Positions 43,036-52,767 are shown, counted from the first letter of the stretch. The stretch is DNA of 64,000 nucleotides from an uncultured Eubacteriales bacterium (GCA_902764875.1 CACWXP010000009.1:59762-123761), one strand, 5' to 3'. Made by a program: numbers and translations. The notes: generated from the letters alone by a model not told the origin.

Positions 43036-44904
43036 TTATTCCACCGTCACGCTCTTCGCCAGGTTCCGCGGCTTGTCCACGTCCAGGCCCCGGTTCACGC
43101 TCGTGTAATATCCCAGCAGCTGCAGCGGCACCACCGCCAGCGAAGCCATGAAGTGTTCGTCGCTCTTGGGAATATAAACCGTGAAATTCACCGAGTCCTC
43201 CACCGAGAAGTTCCCGTTCGTGGTAATCCCCAGCAGGTACGCCCCACGGCTCTTGCATTCCATCATGTTGGAAACCGTTTTCTCATAAAGAGCCTTCTGC
43301 GTCAGCACGCCGATCACCAGCGTGTTGTTCTCAATCAGGCTGATGGTCCCGTGCTTCAGCTCGCCCGCAGCATAGGCTTCCGAATGGATATAGCTGATTT
43401 CCTTCATTTTCAGGCTGCCCTCCAGGCTGATGGCATAGTCCAGCCCCCGGCCGATGAAGAAAATGTCGTGCGTGTTGGCCATCTTCGAGCTGAACCACTG
43501 CAGCCGTTCCTTCTCCTCCAGGATCCGCGTAATTTTATCGGGAATCAGCGCCAGCTCCGCCAGCAGTCTTTCCGCTTCCTCCCCGCTGATCACTTCCCGC
43601 ACCAGTGCCAGGTAAATCGCCAGAACGTCCGCGGCGATCAGCTGTGCGCTGTAGGCCTTCGTGGTCGCCACGGCGATCTCCGGCCCCGCCAGTGTGTAGA
43701 GCACGTGGTCCGCTTCCCGGGCGATCGTGGATCCGATCACGTTCACAATCGCCAGCGTCACAGCCCCCCGCTCCTTTGCAACCCGCAAAGCCGCCAGGCT
43801 GTCCGCCGTCTCCCCGGACTGTGAGATCACGAGCACCAGGGTTTTGTCGTTCACCGGGATACTCCGGTACCGGAATTCCGAGGCCAGCTCCACCCGCACC
43901 GGGATCCCGGCCAGGTCCTCAATCACGTACTGGGCAGCCATCCCCACGTGCCACGCCGAACCGCAGGCAACAATGTCAATCTGCCCGATGTCTTTGATAA
44001 ATTCCTCCGTCAGTCCCGTGGCCGAAAGGTCGATCTTCCCGTCCTTCACGATGCTGTTCAGCGTGTCCCGGACGGCGGCAGGCTGCTCGTGGATTTCCTT
44101 GAGCATGAAGTGCTCAAACCCGCCCTTTTCCGCCGCCTCCGCGTCCCAGGTGATCTCCGTCTTCTCCATGGCAACCTCGTCGCCGTTCAGGTCATAGAAG
44201 ACCACCTTCCCCGGCGAAACCCTTGCCACCTGCAGGTTGTCGATGTAATACACCTGCCGCGTGTATTTCAGGATCGCCGGCACGTCCGAGGCCAGGTACG
44301 ATTCGCCGTCCGCTTCCCCGATAATCAGCGGCGAATCCTTCCGTGCGGCAAAGATCTCGTCCGGAAAGTCCTTGAACATCAGCGCCAGTGCATAACTGCC
44401 GCGGATCCGCACCATCGTTCTCGTAATGGCGTCCACCGGGCCGATCTTGTATTTCTTGTAGTAGTAATCCACCAGCTTCACGGCCACCTCCGTGTCCGTA
44501 TCGCTGTAGAAAACATACCCGTGCCGCAGCAGCTTTTCCTTCAGCTCCGTATAGTTCTCAATGATCCCGTTGTGCACGCCCACCACGTCGCTTTCCACCG
44601 CGCCGCTGCCGCTGCCGCTGCAGTTGCCGCTCACGTGCGGGTGCGCGTTCACGACGCTGGGATCCCCGTGGGTCGCCCACCGGGTGTGCCCGATGCCGCA
44701 ACAGCCCTCAAGCGCCCGGCCCTGGTCCGTCTTGTCCGCCAGGTGGTACAGTTTCCCCGTGGCCTTCACCACTTCGGCCAGGGCCGTTCCGTTCCGAACC
44801 GCGAGCCCCGCGGAGTCATAACCCCGGTATTCCAGGCGTGAAAGGCTGTCCAGCAGGATCGGCGCCGCCTGGCGCCGGCCGATGTATCCGACAATTCCGC
44901 ACAT
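43036..44904 (-). CDS. glmS: Glutamine-fructose-6-phosphate aminotransferase (isomerizing)
   Basis: 622 residues. Catalytic Cys2 in MCGIVGYIG; glutaminase blocks LSRLEYRGYDSAGLAV and CCGIGHTRWATHG; two SIS domains with LVISQSGETADSLAALR and the C-terminal DKPRNLAKSVTVE. It makes glucosamine-6-phosphate for wall synthesis. GGAGG lies ahead of the ATG. Unlike many Firmicutes it lacks the glmS ribozyme: the leader is only ~70 nt and holds a terminator-like hairpin instead. Confidence 0.97.
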   Translation of the reverse strand: MCGIVGYIGRRQAAPILLDSLSRLEYRGYDSAGLAVRNGTALAEVVKATGKLYHLADKTDQGRALEGCCGIGHTRWATHGDPSVVNAHPHVSGNCSGSGSGAVESDVVGVHNGIIENYTELKEKLLRHGYVFYSDTDTEVAVKLVDYYYKKYKIGPVDAITRTMVRIRGSYALALMFKDFPDEIFAARKDSPLIIGEADGESYLASDVPAILKYTRQVYYIDNLQVARVSPGKVVFYDLNGDEVAMEKTEITWDAEAAEKGGFEHFMLKEIHEQPAAVRDTLNSIVKDGKIDLSATGLTEEFIKDIGQIDIVACGSAWHVGMAAQYVIEDLAGIPVRVELASEFRYRSIPVNDKTLVLVISQSGETADSLAALRVAKERGAVTLAIVNVIGSTIAREADHVLYTLAGPEIAVATTKAYSAQLIAADVLAIYLALVREVISGEEAERLLAELALIPDKITRILEEKERLQWFSSKMANTHDIFFIGRGLDYAISLEGSLKMKEISYIHSEAYAAGELKHGTISLIENNTLVIGVLTQKALYEKTVSNMMECKSRGAYLLGITTNGNFSVEDSVNFTVYIPKSDEHFMASLAVVPLQLLGYYTSVNRGLDVDKPRNLAKSVTVE

Positions 44905-44921
44905 TTTTCAAGTCCTCCGTC

Positions 44922-44970
44922 TCAAATAAAAGCAGGGAAATGATCCGTACAGCCGGATTTCATCTCCCTG
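44922..44970 (-). terminator. Leader hairpin/attenuator candidate of glmS
   Basis: Minus strand CAGGGAGATGAAATCCG (44970-44954) pairs with CGGATCATTTCCCTG (44946-44932) over ~15 bp with a small bulge and 6-nt loop, followed by CTTTTATTT. It starts ~9 nt after the -10 box and ends ~18 nt before the ATG, so every glmS transcript from this promoter must pass it. Confidence 0.75.
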
Positions 44971-44979
44971 TACTTGTGG

Positions 44980-45008
44980 ATTTTATCACTCACGCTCCTT
45001 TTTGTCAA
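44980..45008 (-). promoter_or_regulatory. Promoter of glmS
   Basis: Minus strand TTGACA (45008-45003), 17-nt spacer, TAAAAT (44985-44980). Confidence 0.8.
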
Positions 45009-45044
45009 TACATTATAATACATTAATACAACTTGGGAACAGAC

Positions 45045-45075
45045 GGAACCGGACGTCGCGAAGGACGCCCGGTCC
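45045..45075 (-). terminator. GC-rich hairpin after amt-PII
   Basis: GGAACCGGACGTC (45045-45057) pairs with GACGCCCGGTCC (45064-45075) around GCGAAG; no U-tract on the minus strand, so it may be a weak terminator or a 3'-end stabiliser. Confidence 0.45.
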
Positions 45076-45094
45076 GAAGATCCTTGCCGATTGC

Positions 45095-46810
45095 TTATTC
45101 GTCCGACTGCAGCGCGTCGTAGCCTTCCTCGCCGGTCCGGACGCGGACAACGTTCTCCACGTCCGTCACGAAGATCTTGCCGTCGCCGATATGACCCGTA
45201 TGCAGCACGCTCCGCGCCGTGTCGATCACCTCGCGCACAGGCACCTTGCTCACAACGATGTCCACCTGCACCTTCGGCAGCAGCGTAGTCTCCACCGGTG
45301 TGCCGCGGTAGTATTCTGGCTTGCCCTTCTGCGCGCCGTAGCCCATCACGTTGGTCACCGTCATACCCGTAATGCCGATCTTGTTCATCGCCGTCTTCAG
45401 GCTTTCCAGGCTGGCCGGACGGCAGATAATCTGAACCCTGGTGTAAACCGGTTCGTCAGGCGCCTTTTCCTTCGGCTTCCTGGCCGGAGCCTCTCCAACA
45501 GCCGCTGCAGCCGGAACGGGAGCCGTCTGCGGCAACGCTTCTCCGCCGACGCTCTCTTCGGGCAGCATCGCGATCCCCGCGTATGCGGTGGGCAGGCCGT
45601 GCTCGCTGCGGTCGAGGCCCATGATTTCGTCTTCCGCGTCCGCCCGCAGGCCGATGGTCTTCTTAATAAGGAAGAATACCACTGTGATGATCACCGCCGT
45701 CCACGCGATGGTGGCCAGCACGCCGATGCATTGTACGCCGAAGAATTTGAATCCTCCGCCGTAGAACACACCCTTCATCGTGGTCTGTCCTGTGGCGAAC
45801 AGGCCGGTCAGAATCGTGCCCAGTGCGCCGCACACGCCATGAACGGAAATCGCGCCCACCGGGTCGTCAATCTTCACAACCTTGTCGAAGAAGCCGACCG
45901 ACAGCACCACAGCAACGCCGCACACCAGGCCGATCACCGCCGCTCCGAAGGGGTTCACCGCGTCGCAGCCCGCCGTAATGCCGACCAGGCCAGCCAGCGC
46001 CGCGTTGAATGTCATGGACACATCCGGTTTGCCGTAGCGTATCCAGGTGTAGATCATGCAAACCAGCGTTGCCAGCGCCGCCGCCAGGTTCGTGTTGAAG
46101 AACACCAGGCTGGCCGAACCGATCAGTTCGTCGCTGTCCATGCCCACGGTGGAAGCGCCGTTGAAGCCGAACCAGCAGAACCAGAGGATGAATACGCCCA
46201 GCGCGGCGATGGAAAGGTTGTGGCCCAGGATCGCCCGGGGCTTGCCGTCCTTGCCGTACTTGCCGATGCGCGGCCCCAGCATCTTTGCGCCGATCAGCGC
46301 GCAAACGCCGCCGACCATGTGCACCGCTGTGGATCCGGCAAAGTCGTGGAATCCCATTTCCGCCAGCCAGCCGCCGCCCCAGATCCAGTGACCGCTCACC
46401 GGATAGATGAACAGCGAAATCGCCGCGGAGTAGATGCAGTAGGCGGAGAACTTGGTCCGCTCTGCCATCGCGCCGGAAACGATCGTTGCCGATGTCGCGC
46501 AGAAAACCGTCTGGAAAATCGCAAAGGCCCACAGCGGCACGCCCGCGGGAAGAACGCTGCTGTAGTCCTTTATGATGAAAGGGTCGATCCATCCGAACAG
46601 CGCCGTGCCGGTCCCGAACATAATCCCGTAGCCCAGCAGCCAGTACAGCGGCGTGCCGATGCAGAAGTCCATCAGGTTCTTCATCAGAATATTGCCGGTA
46701 TTCTTGGCCCGGGTAAAGCCGGCTTCACACATGGCAAAGCCTGCCTGCATGAAGAAAACCAGTGCCGCGCCCAGCAGCACCCAGATCGTGTTCGCAGGAG
46801 AGTACGTCAT
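45095..46810 (-). CDS. Ammonium transporter fused to a PII (GlnB/GlnK) domain
   Basis: 571 residues. Residues 1-~410 are an Amt channel with eleven helices (FMQAGFAMCEAGFTRAKNTG, GHWIWGGGWLA, WFGFNGAS, AVSVHGVCG-type blocks). After a ~40-residue proline/alanine linker the last ~115 residues are a PII protein: YTRVQIICRPASLESL, the T-loop with PEYYRGTPVE, and HTGHIGDGKIFV (PII B-loop). Normally PII is separate and plugs Amt; here the sensor is tethered. Promoter and leader hairpin lie at 46832-46926. Between glmS and gltD. Confidence 0.93.
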   Translation of the reverse strand: MTYSPANTIWVLLGAALVFFMQAGFAMCEAGFTRAKNTGNILMKNLMDFCIGTPLYWLLGYGIMFGTGTALFGWIDPFIIKDYSSVLPAGVPLWAFAIFQTVFCATSATIVSGAMAERTKFSAYCIYSAAISLFIYPVSGHWIWGGGWLAEMGFHDFAGSTAVHMVGGVCALIGAKMLGPRIGKYGKDGKPRAILGHNLSIAALGVFILWFCWFGFNGASTVGMDSDELIGSASLVFFNTNLAAALATLVCMIYTWIRYGKPDVSMTFNAALAGLVGITAGCDAVNPFGAAVIGLVCGVAVVLSVGFFDKVVKIDDPVGAISVHGVCGALGTILTGLFATGQTTMKGVFYGGGFKFFGVQCIGVLATIAWTAVIITVVFFLIKKTIGLRADAEDEIMGLDRSEHGLPTAYAGIAMLPEESVGGEALPQTAPVPAAAAVGEAPARKPKEKAPDEPVYTRVQIICRPASLESLKTAMNKIGITGMTVTNVMGYGAQKGKPEYYRGTPVETTLLPKVQVDIVVSKVPVREVIDTARSVLHTGHIGDGKIFVTDVENVVRVRTGEEGYDALQSDE

Positions 46811-46831
46811 TCAGATCGCCTTCCGTTTCCT

Positions 46832-46892
46832 GAAAAAATAAAATCAAAAGAGGCGCCGGGTGCCTCAGCACACCCTTGCGCCTCTTTGATTG
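46832..46892 (-). terminator. Leader hairpin/attenuator candidate of amt-PII
   Basis: Minus strand ATCAAAGAGGCGC (46890-46878) pairs with GCGCCTCTTTTGAT (46856-46843), with an inner GGGTG/CACCC stem, followed by a T-rich run. The 5' arm begins at about the first transcribed base and contains GCAAGGG (46879-46873). The T-run ends ~22 nt before the ATG. It could also end read-through from gltD, but the amt promoter lies upstream of it. Confidence 0.8.
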
Positions 46893-46897
46893 CCGAG

Positions 46898-46926
46898 ATT
46901 GTATACAATGTTCAATCCGTTGTCAA
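46898..46926 (-). promoter_or_regulatory. Promoter of amt-PII
   Basis: Minus strand TTGACA (46926-46921), 17-nt spacer, TACAAT (46903-46898). Confidence 0.82.
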
Positions 46927-46973
46927 GGGGGAAAACATTCGAAAAACAATTTGAGTTTCCCACACCCTTGAAC

Positions 46974-46993
46974 GAACTATTCACTATCCACTA
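46974..46993. repeat. Second copy of the AGTGGAT heptamer repeat
   Basis: ACTATTCACTATCCACTA overlaps the gltD stop codon (46991-46993); the same unit is arrayed after glmS at 42997-43028. Confidence 0.65.
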
Positions 46994-48394
46994 AGCCCTG
47001 CGCAGCAAAGCGTCCGCCTCAAGCGCGGCCGCCCGGCCGTCCGCCAGCGCCCGCACCACCAGGCTCTGCCCCGTGCGCATGTCGCCTGCGCTGAACAGTT
47101 TCCCGCCCAGGTAATGCGAAGAGTCCTCCGGCATCAGCCGTCCCCGTCCGTCCGCGATCAGCGAAAGGGTTTCCAGTGTTTTCCCGTCGCAGCCGACAAA
47201 TCCGGCGGCAATCAGCATCAATTCGCACGCCAGTGTCTGCTCCGATCCGGCAATCGGCTCCATTTTCCCTTCCGCCGTCCGGCGCAGTTTCACGGTCTCC
47301 GCCCCGGTAATATGGTTCTGCTCGTCCGTCAATATCCGCTTCACCGTCGTTTCATAGATCCGCGGATCGCTCCCCTGCACGCAGATGGCTTCCAGCTGGC
47401 CGTAATCCGTGCGCAGCGTCCGCGGCCACTCCGGCCAGGGGTTCCCCGCCGTCCGGAATTCCGGGGGCGCGGGCATCATTTCCAGTTGGGTCACGGAAGC
47501 GCACCCCTGACGCAGCACGGTCCCGACGCAGTCGTTGCCCGTGTCGCCGCCTCCGATCACAAGCACGTGCAGCCCTTTCGCCAGGTTGCAGTCTTCCCCG
47601 GCCAGCAGTTTCCCTGTGGTCTCGGAAAGGAAGTCCACCGCGAAGCGCACGCCCTCCGCGTCCATGTGCTCCACGTTCAGCGACCGGGGTTTCCTCGCCC
47701 CGCCGCACAGCACGACGGCGTCAAACTTTTCCAGCGCTTCCGCGTCCGCCTCCGTGTTCAGGCGGAAGGTCACGCCTTCCTCCTCCATCAGCCGGATCCG
47801 CCGCGCGACGATGTCCTTCGGCAGTTTCATGTTCGGAATGCCGTACATCAGCAGCCCGCCGGCCCGGTCCGCCCGCTCAAAAACGGTCACCGAGTGTCCC
47901 AGGCGGTTCAGCAGGTCCGCCGTGGCCAGGCCCGAAGGCCCGCTGCCGACCACCGCCGCCCGTTTCCCGGTCCGCTCCCGCGGAAGCCGCGGACGCACCC
48001 AGCTCTCGGCAAATCCTTTTTCGATCAGGTACAGTTCATTGTCCCGGTTGGTCACGCCGTCGTCTGCCAGGTTGCAGGCTTTTTCGCACAGCGCCGGGCA
48101 AACCCGCCCCGTAAATTCCGGGAAAGGCGCCGTTTCCATCAGCCGCTCCAGCGCCTCCCGCTCCTCTCCCCGCCAAAGCAGGTCGTTCCATTCCGGAATC
48201 AGGTTGTGCAAAGGGCATCCGAAGGACGACTGGCAAAAGGGCACTCCGCAGTTCATGCAGCGGCCTGCCTGGCAGTGCCGCTCTTCCGTTCCCTGCGCCG
48301 TGTGCAGGTCCGCGTAGTCGTGCAGGCGCTCCCCAGCGTCCCGGAAAGGGTTTTCTTTTCGGCTGTATTCAAGAAATCCGGTTGCTTTGCCCAT
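46991..48394 (-). CDS. gltD: Glutamate synthase small subunit
   Basis: 467 residues. N-terminal 4Fe-4S ferredoxin-like part with CMNCGVPFCQ and CPALCEKACNL; FAD site VVGSGPSGLATADLLNRLG; NAD(P)H site VIGGGDTGNDCVG. It feeds electrons to GltB for converting 2-oxoglutarate plus glutamine to two glutamates. It starts 4 nt after the gltB stop with GAAGGGGG ahead of the ATG. Confidence 0.95.
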   Translation of the reverse strand: MGKATGFLEYSRKENPFRDAGERLHDYADLHTAQGTEERHCQAGRCMNCGVPFCQSSFGCPLHNLIPEWNDLLWRGEEREALERLMETAPFPEFTGRVCPALCEKACNLADDGVTNRDNELYLIEKGFAESWVRPRLPRERTGKRAAVVGSGPSGLATADLLNRLGHSVTVFERADRAGGLLMYGIPNMKLPKDIVARRIRLMEEEGVTFRLNTEADAEALEKFDAVVLCGGARKPRSLNVEHMDAEGVRFAVDFLSETTGKLLAGEDCNLAKGLHVLVIGGGDTGNDCVGTVLRQGCASVTQLEMMPAPPEFRTAGNPWPEWPRTLRTDYGQLEAICVQGSDPRIYETTVKRILTDEQNHITGAETVKLRRTAEGKMEPIAGSEQTLACELMLIAAGFVGCDGKTLETLSLIADGRGRLMPEDSSHYLGGKLFSAGDMRTGQSLVVRALADGRAAALEADALLRRA

Positions 48395-48398
48395 ATCT

Positions 48399-51300
48399 TC
48401 ACGCCCCCTTCCGCAGATACGCCAGGTATTCGTCCGAAATCACGGCCCTGAATTTTGGCAGCCATGTTCCGAAAGCGTCCAGGATCTCCCGGGCCTTCTT
48501 CGATCCGGTGGCTTTTTCGTGCAGAATCAGCAGCCGTTCCAGCTCGCCGGCTTCGTCCGGGGCCACCGGATACATCCGTACGTGTCCTGTGTTCAGGTGG
48601 TCCTTCAGCGTGTCGTTTTCGTCCAGCACCCAGGCGATGCCGCCGCTCATGCCGGCAGCAAAGTTGTCGCCCACCGGCCCCAGCACGGCCACCCGGCCGC
48701 CTGTCATGTATTCGCATCCGTGGTCGCCCACGCCTTCCGCCACAGCCCACGCGCCGGAGTTCCGCACGGCAAAGCGTTCCCCCGCCATGCCCGCCACAAA
48801 GGCGTAGCCTCCCGTCGCGCCGTAAAGGGCAACGTTGCCGATCAGCGTGTCCTCTTCCCGCCAGATGCTGTCCGCCGGCGGGCAAACCGCCAGCGTCCCG
48901 CCGCTCAGTCCTTTGCCCAGGTAGTCGTTCGCAACGCCGAACAGCGTAATCGTCTGCCCCGCCGACAGGAAAGCCCCGAACGACTGCCCGCCACAGCCCA
49001 GCGCCTGGATGTTCCGGTCGCCCTTCAACATAGTGCCGAAGGCCCGGTCCGTCGTCATCAGGTGCACGTGGTTCTGGAACAGTCGCGCGTCCGTCCGTTC
49101 CGACAGGTGGAAGTCGAATTTCTTTTCAGGCTGGAAATGCGTGTTCCGCGCAAACCCGATCAGGTCGCTCAGGTCCGTCGCGCAGTCCGCCTTCATCTTC
49201 AGCAGGTCGCTCCGCCCCACCAGTTCGCCGATGGTCCGTGCGCCCAGTCTGGCCATGATCTCGCGCAGCTGTTCCGCAATAAACAGCATGAACCGCTCCA
49301 CATATTCCGGTTTCCCGGTAAATTTTTTCCGCAGTTCCGGGTTCTGAGTCGCAATGCCGAAGGGGCACGTGCCCAAATGGCAAACCCGCATCATCCGGCA
49401 TCCCATCGTCACCAGCGGCGCCGTGGCAAAGCCGAATTCTTCCGCGCCAAGCAGCAGCGCCACCGCCACGTCGTGCCCGGTCATCAGTTTACCGTCCGTC
49501 TCCAGCGTAACCTGCTGGCGCAGCCGGTTGCGGCAGAGCACCTGGTGCGCTTCCGCCAGCCCGATCTCCCAGGGCAGCCCCGTGTGATGCACGCTGGAAA
49601 GCGGCACGGCGCCGGTTCCGCCTTCTCCGCCGCTGATCAGGATCCCGCCGGCGCCGGCTTTTGCCACGCCGCTGGCAATGGTTCCGACCCCGGTCGAAGA
49701 AACCAGTTTCACCGTAATTTTCGCGTTTTCATTGGCGCACTGCAGGTCGTAAATCAGTTCCGCAAGGTCTTCAATGGAATAGATGTCGTGGTGCGGCGGC
49801 GGGGAAATCAGCGAGATCCCCGGCGTGGAACAGCGGGTCTTCGCCACGCTCTCCGTCACCTTCGCCCCGGGCAGGTGTCCGCCCTCGCCAGGCTTGGCGC
49901 CCTGGGCCATCTTGATCTGGATCTCCTTCGCGCTCAGCAGGTATTCCCGCGTCACGCCGAAGCGTCCCGAAGCAACCTGTTTGATCGCCGAGTTCAGCTC
50001 CGTCCCGAAGCGTTCGGCCAGTTCGCCGCCTTCGCCGCTGTTCGATTTTCCGCCCAGATGGTTCATGGCCTTCGCCATGCATTCGTGGGCTTCCTGAGAA
50101 ATGGAACCGTAGCTCATGGCCCCCGTTCGGAAGCGCTTCACGATGGATGCCGCGCTTTCGACTTCTTCGATCGGCACGGCCCGGCAGGCCTCAAACCGGA
50201 AGTCCAGCATAGCCCGGATGGTCCGCGGCCCGTCCTGCTCAATGGACGCCGCGTACCGGTCAAACAGCGCCCGGTCGTCGGTCCAAACCGCCTGCTGAAG
50301 CAGATGGATGGTTTCCGGAGAATACAGGTGTTCCTCTGTCCCTCCGCCGGTGCGCAGCCGGTGCACGCCCACGGCCGGCAGGCCTTTTTCGTCGGTCTCC
50401 CCGAAGGCTTCCGCGTGGTGGAAGCGGCTGTCGCTTTCCACCCGGTTCAGGTCCGTTCCGCCCAGCACACACGGCGTGTTCGTAAAGTATTTCTCCACAA
50501 AAGGCCGGTCCAGCCCGACGGTCTCAAACAGCTGCGCGCTCTGATAAGCCTGCAGGGTCGAAACGCCCATCTTCGAGGCGATCTTCAGTACGCCCGCGCA
50601 CAACGCTTTGTCGTAGCTCGCCAGCGCTTCCTCCGCCGTCTTGCCAATCGCGCCCTTGTCGCAAAGGTTCCGTATGCAGTCGTGGGCCAGGTAGGGGTTC
50701 ACCGCCCGCGCGCCGAAGGCCACCAGCAGCGCCAGGTGATGCACGTCCCGCGGCTCCCCGCTCTCCAGCACGACGGAGACCGCCGTCCGCTTCTTGATGC
50801 GGATCAGGTGCTGTTCAAGCGCCGAAACCGCCAGCAGTGAGGGAATGGCCAGCGTCTGCTCGTCCAGTCCCCGGTCGCTCAGGATCAGCACGTTAATCCG
50901 GTCCCGGCACGCCGCGTCGCAGGCCGCGAACAGCGCGTCCAGCGCGTCCCGCAGGCTTCCGTCGACAGGGTACAGCAGCGATGCCGTCCGCACGGAAAAC
51001 GCCGGACGCCGGATCTCCCGGATCCGCCGGAATTCCTCCTCCGTCAGCACCGGCGAGGGCAGCTCCAGCACCGTGCAGTTCTTCGGATCGCCGGACAGCA
51101 GGTTGCCGTCGTCCCCGATGTAAACGCTGCAGTCTGTCTTGATTTCTTCCCGCAGCGCGTCGATCGGCGGATTCGTCACCTGGGCAAACCGCTGTTTGAA
51201 GTAGTCAAACAGCGAAGGATGCGTCTTCGAAAGCACCGCCAGCGGTTCGTCCGCGCCCATGGAAACGATGGGCTCCGTCCCGTTCTCCGCCATCGGCCGC

Positions 51301-52721
51301 AATATGTCCTGAACGTCCTCCCATGTATAGTGGAAGGCTTTCTCCAGTTTTTTCAGTTCTTCCTCTCCGGGGGCCGCCTGCCCCTCCGGGCTCTCCGGCA
51401 AATCCTGCAGCCGGATCAGATTCCGCATCCATTCGGTATACGGATGCTGCTTCGCGTAGCGCGTCTTGATCTCGCTGCTCTCCGAAAGCTTTCCGATCCC
51501 AAGGTCCGCCTCCAGCACGTCCCCGGCCTTCAGCTTCCATCTCCGAACGATGTGCGCGTTCTCTTCAAAAAGCACCCCAGCCTCCGAGGAAAGGATCAGC
51601 CGGTGGTCGTCCGTCAGCGCGCAGCGCAGCGGCCGCAGGCCGTTCCGGTCCAACGATGCGCATACCTTTTCCCCGTCAGAATAGAGCACCGCCGCCGGCC
51701 CGTCCCAGGGCTCCATCATCGTGGCATAGTAGCGGTAAAGGTCCCGCCACGGCGTTTCCCGCTCCACTCCCTGCCAGGGTTCCGGCATCAGGATCATCCC
51801 GGCCAAAGCCATGGGAATCCCGTTCATCGCCAGGAATTCCAGCGTGTTGTCCAGCATCTGGCTGTCGCTGCCGCCTTCCGCTACGACGGGCAGCACCCGC
51901 TGCATCTCCTCCCCCATCACCGGCGAGCGCATGGTCTCCTCCCGGGCCTTCATCCGGTCGTGGTTGCCGCGGATGGTGTTGATTTCCCCGTTGTGCAGCA
52001 GCATCCGCTGGGGATGCGCCTTGCTCCAGGAGGGGAAGGTGTTGGTCGAGAAGCGCGAATGCACCATCGCCATCCGGCTGGCATACCGGGCGTCCTGCAG
52101 GTCGTCGTAAAATGACCGCAATTGGCTCACCAGCATCATGCCCTTGTAGACAATGGTTCTCCCGGACAGCGAGCAGATGTACGTGTCCGTGTCCTGCTTT
52201 TCAAAAACCCGCCGCAGCACATAAAGCCGCCGGTCAAAGTCCAGTCCGCTCTTCACCTCTGCCGGGCGGCGCAGGAAGCACTGGCGAATCCGCGGCATGG
52301 TGCTGCGGGCCCCGGCGCCCAGCTGCGCCGGGTGGCAGGGCACGTTCCGCCAGCCCAGCACCGGAATCTGTTCCGCCACTGCCAGCTGTTCGAAAATCCG
52401 GCAGGCGTTTTCCGCGCCCACCTCGTCCTCCGGCAAAAAAAACATCCCCACGCCGTACTCTCCCGGCTGTCCCAGGAGGATTCCCTCTTCCCGGGCCCAG
52501 GCAGAAAAAAGGCTGTGGGGCAATTCCGTCAGAATCCCGACCCCGTCGCCGGTGGTTCCCAGGGCGTCGCTGCCGGCCCGGTGGGCTAGGCGCTCCACAA
52601 TGGAAAGCGCCTGGTCCACGGTCCGGTGGGTGGCTCGCCCGTTCAGGTCCGCCACCGCGCCGACGCCGCAGTTCTCGTGCTCAAATTCGGACTGGTAAAG
52701 GGGATATTGTCGATCTCGCAT
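48399..52721 (-). CDS. gltB: Glutamate synthase large subunit
   Basis: 1440 residues. The catalytic Cys is residue 18 in EHENCGVGAVADLNG after a 17-residue propeptide, as expected. Central and FMN domains carry SGEGGELAERFG and GGEGGTGAVPLSSVHHTG; the 3Fe-4S cysteines are in MRVCHLGTCPFGIATQN; the C-terminal GXGXG beta-helix contains AGMSGGIAWVLDE. The ATG at 52721 is used because an upstream TTG would erase the GGGGG ribosome site. Only 46 nt from the ANTAR gene, so likely in the glnA transcript. Confidence 0.95.
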   Translation of the reverse strand: MRDRQYPLYQSEFEHENCGVGAVADLNGRATHRTVDQALSIVERLAHRAGSDALGTTGDGVGILTELPHSLFSAWAREEGILLGQPGEYGVGMFFLPEDEVGAENACRIFEQLAVAEQIPVLGWRNVPCHPAQLGAGARSTMPRIRQCFLRRPAEVKSGLDFDRRLYVLRRVFEKQDTDTYICSLSGRTIVYKGMMLVSQLRSFYDDLQDARYASRMAMVHSRFSTNTFPSWSKAHPQRMLLHNGEINTIRGNHDRMKAREETMRSPVMGEEMQRVLPVVAEGGSDSQMLDNTLEFLAMNGIPMALAGMILMPEPWQGVERETPWRDLYRYYATMMEPWDGPAAVLYSDGEKVCASLDRNGLRPLRCALTDDHRLILSSEAGVLFEENAHIVRRWKLKAGDVLEADLGIGKLSESSEIKTRYAKQHPYTEWMRNLIRLQDLPESPEGQAAPGEEELKKLEKAFHYTWEDVQDILRPMAENGTEPIVSMGADEPLAVLSKTHPSLFDYFKQRFAQVTNPPIDALREEIKTDCSVYIGDDGNLLSGDPKNCTVLELPSPVLTEEEFRRIREIRRPAFSVRTASLLYPVDGSLRDALDALFAACDAACRDRINVLILSDRGLDEQTLAIPSLLAVSALEQHLIRIKKRTAVSVVLESGEPRDVHHLALLVAFGARAVNPYLAHDCIRNLCDKGAIGKTAEEALASYDKALCAGVLKIASKMGVSTLQAYQSAQLFETVGLDRPFVEKYFTNTPCVLGGTDLNRVESDSRFHHAEAFGETDEKGLPAVGVHRLRTGGGTEEHLYSPETIHLLQQAVWTDDRALFDRYAASIEQDGPRTIRAMLDFRFEACRAVPIEEVESAASIVKRFRTGAMSYGSISQEAHECMAKAMNHLGGKSNSGEGGELAERFGTELNSAIKQVASGRFGVTREYLLSAKEIQIKMAQGAKPGEGGHLPGAKVTESVAKTRCSTPGISLISPPPHHDIYSIEDLAELIYDLQCANENAKITVKLVSSTGVGTIASGVAKAGAGGILISGGEGGTGAVPLSSVHHTGLPWEIGLAEAHQVLCRNRLRQQVTLETDGKLMTGHDVAVALLLGAEEFGFATAPLVTMGCRMMRVCHLGTCPFGIATQNPELRKKFTGKPEYVERFMLFIAEQLREIMARLGARTIGELVGRSDLLKMKADCATDLSDLIGFARNTHFQPEKKFDFHLSERTDARLFQNHVHLMTTDRAFGTMLKGDRNIQALGCGGQSFGAFLSAGQTITLFGVANDYLGKGLSGGTLAVCPPADSIWREEDTLIGNVALYGATGGYAFVAGMAGERFAVRNSGAWAVAEGVGDHGCEYMTGGRVAVLGPVGDNFAAGMSGGIAWVLDENDTLKDHLNTGHVRMYPVAPDEAGELERLLILHEKATGSKKAREILDAFGTWLPKFRAVISDEYLAYLRKGA

Positions 52722-52767
52722 GTTCCGTTCCCCCAATGAAAGTGTTAATGTCCAAAATCTCTGAATC

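Noticed and set aside
44905-44979. glmS ribozyme upstream of glmS
   Set aside because: The leader between the promoter and the ATG is only about 70 nt, far shorter than the ~150-170 nt ribozyme, and forms one terminator-like hairpin.
48387-50840. An 817-codon plus-strand frame opposite gltB
   Set aside because: Antisense shadow of a fully conserved GltB.
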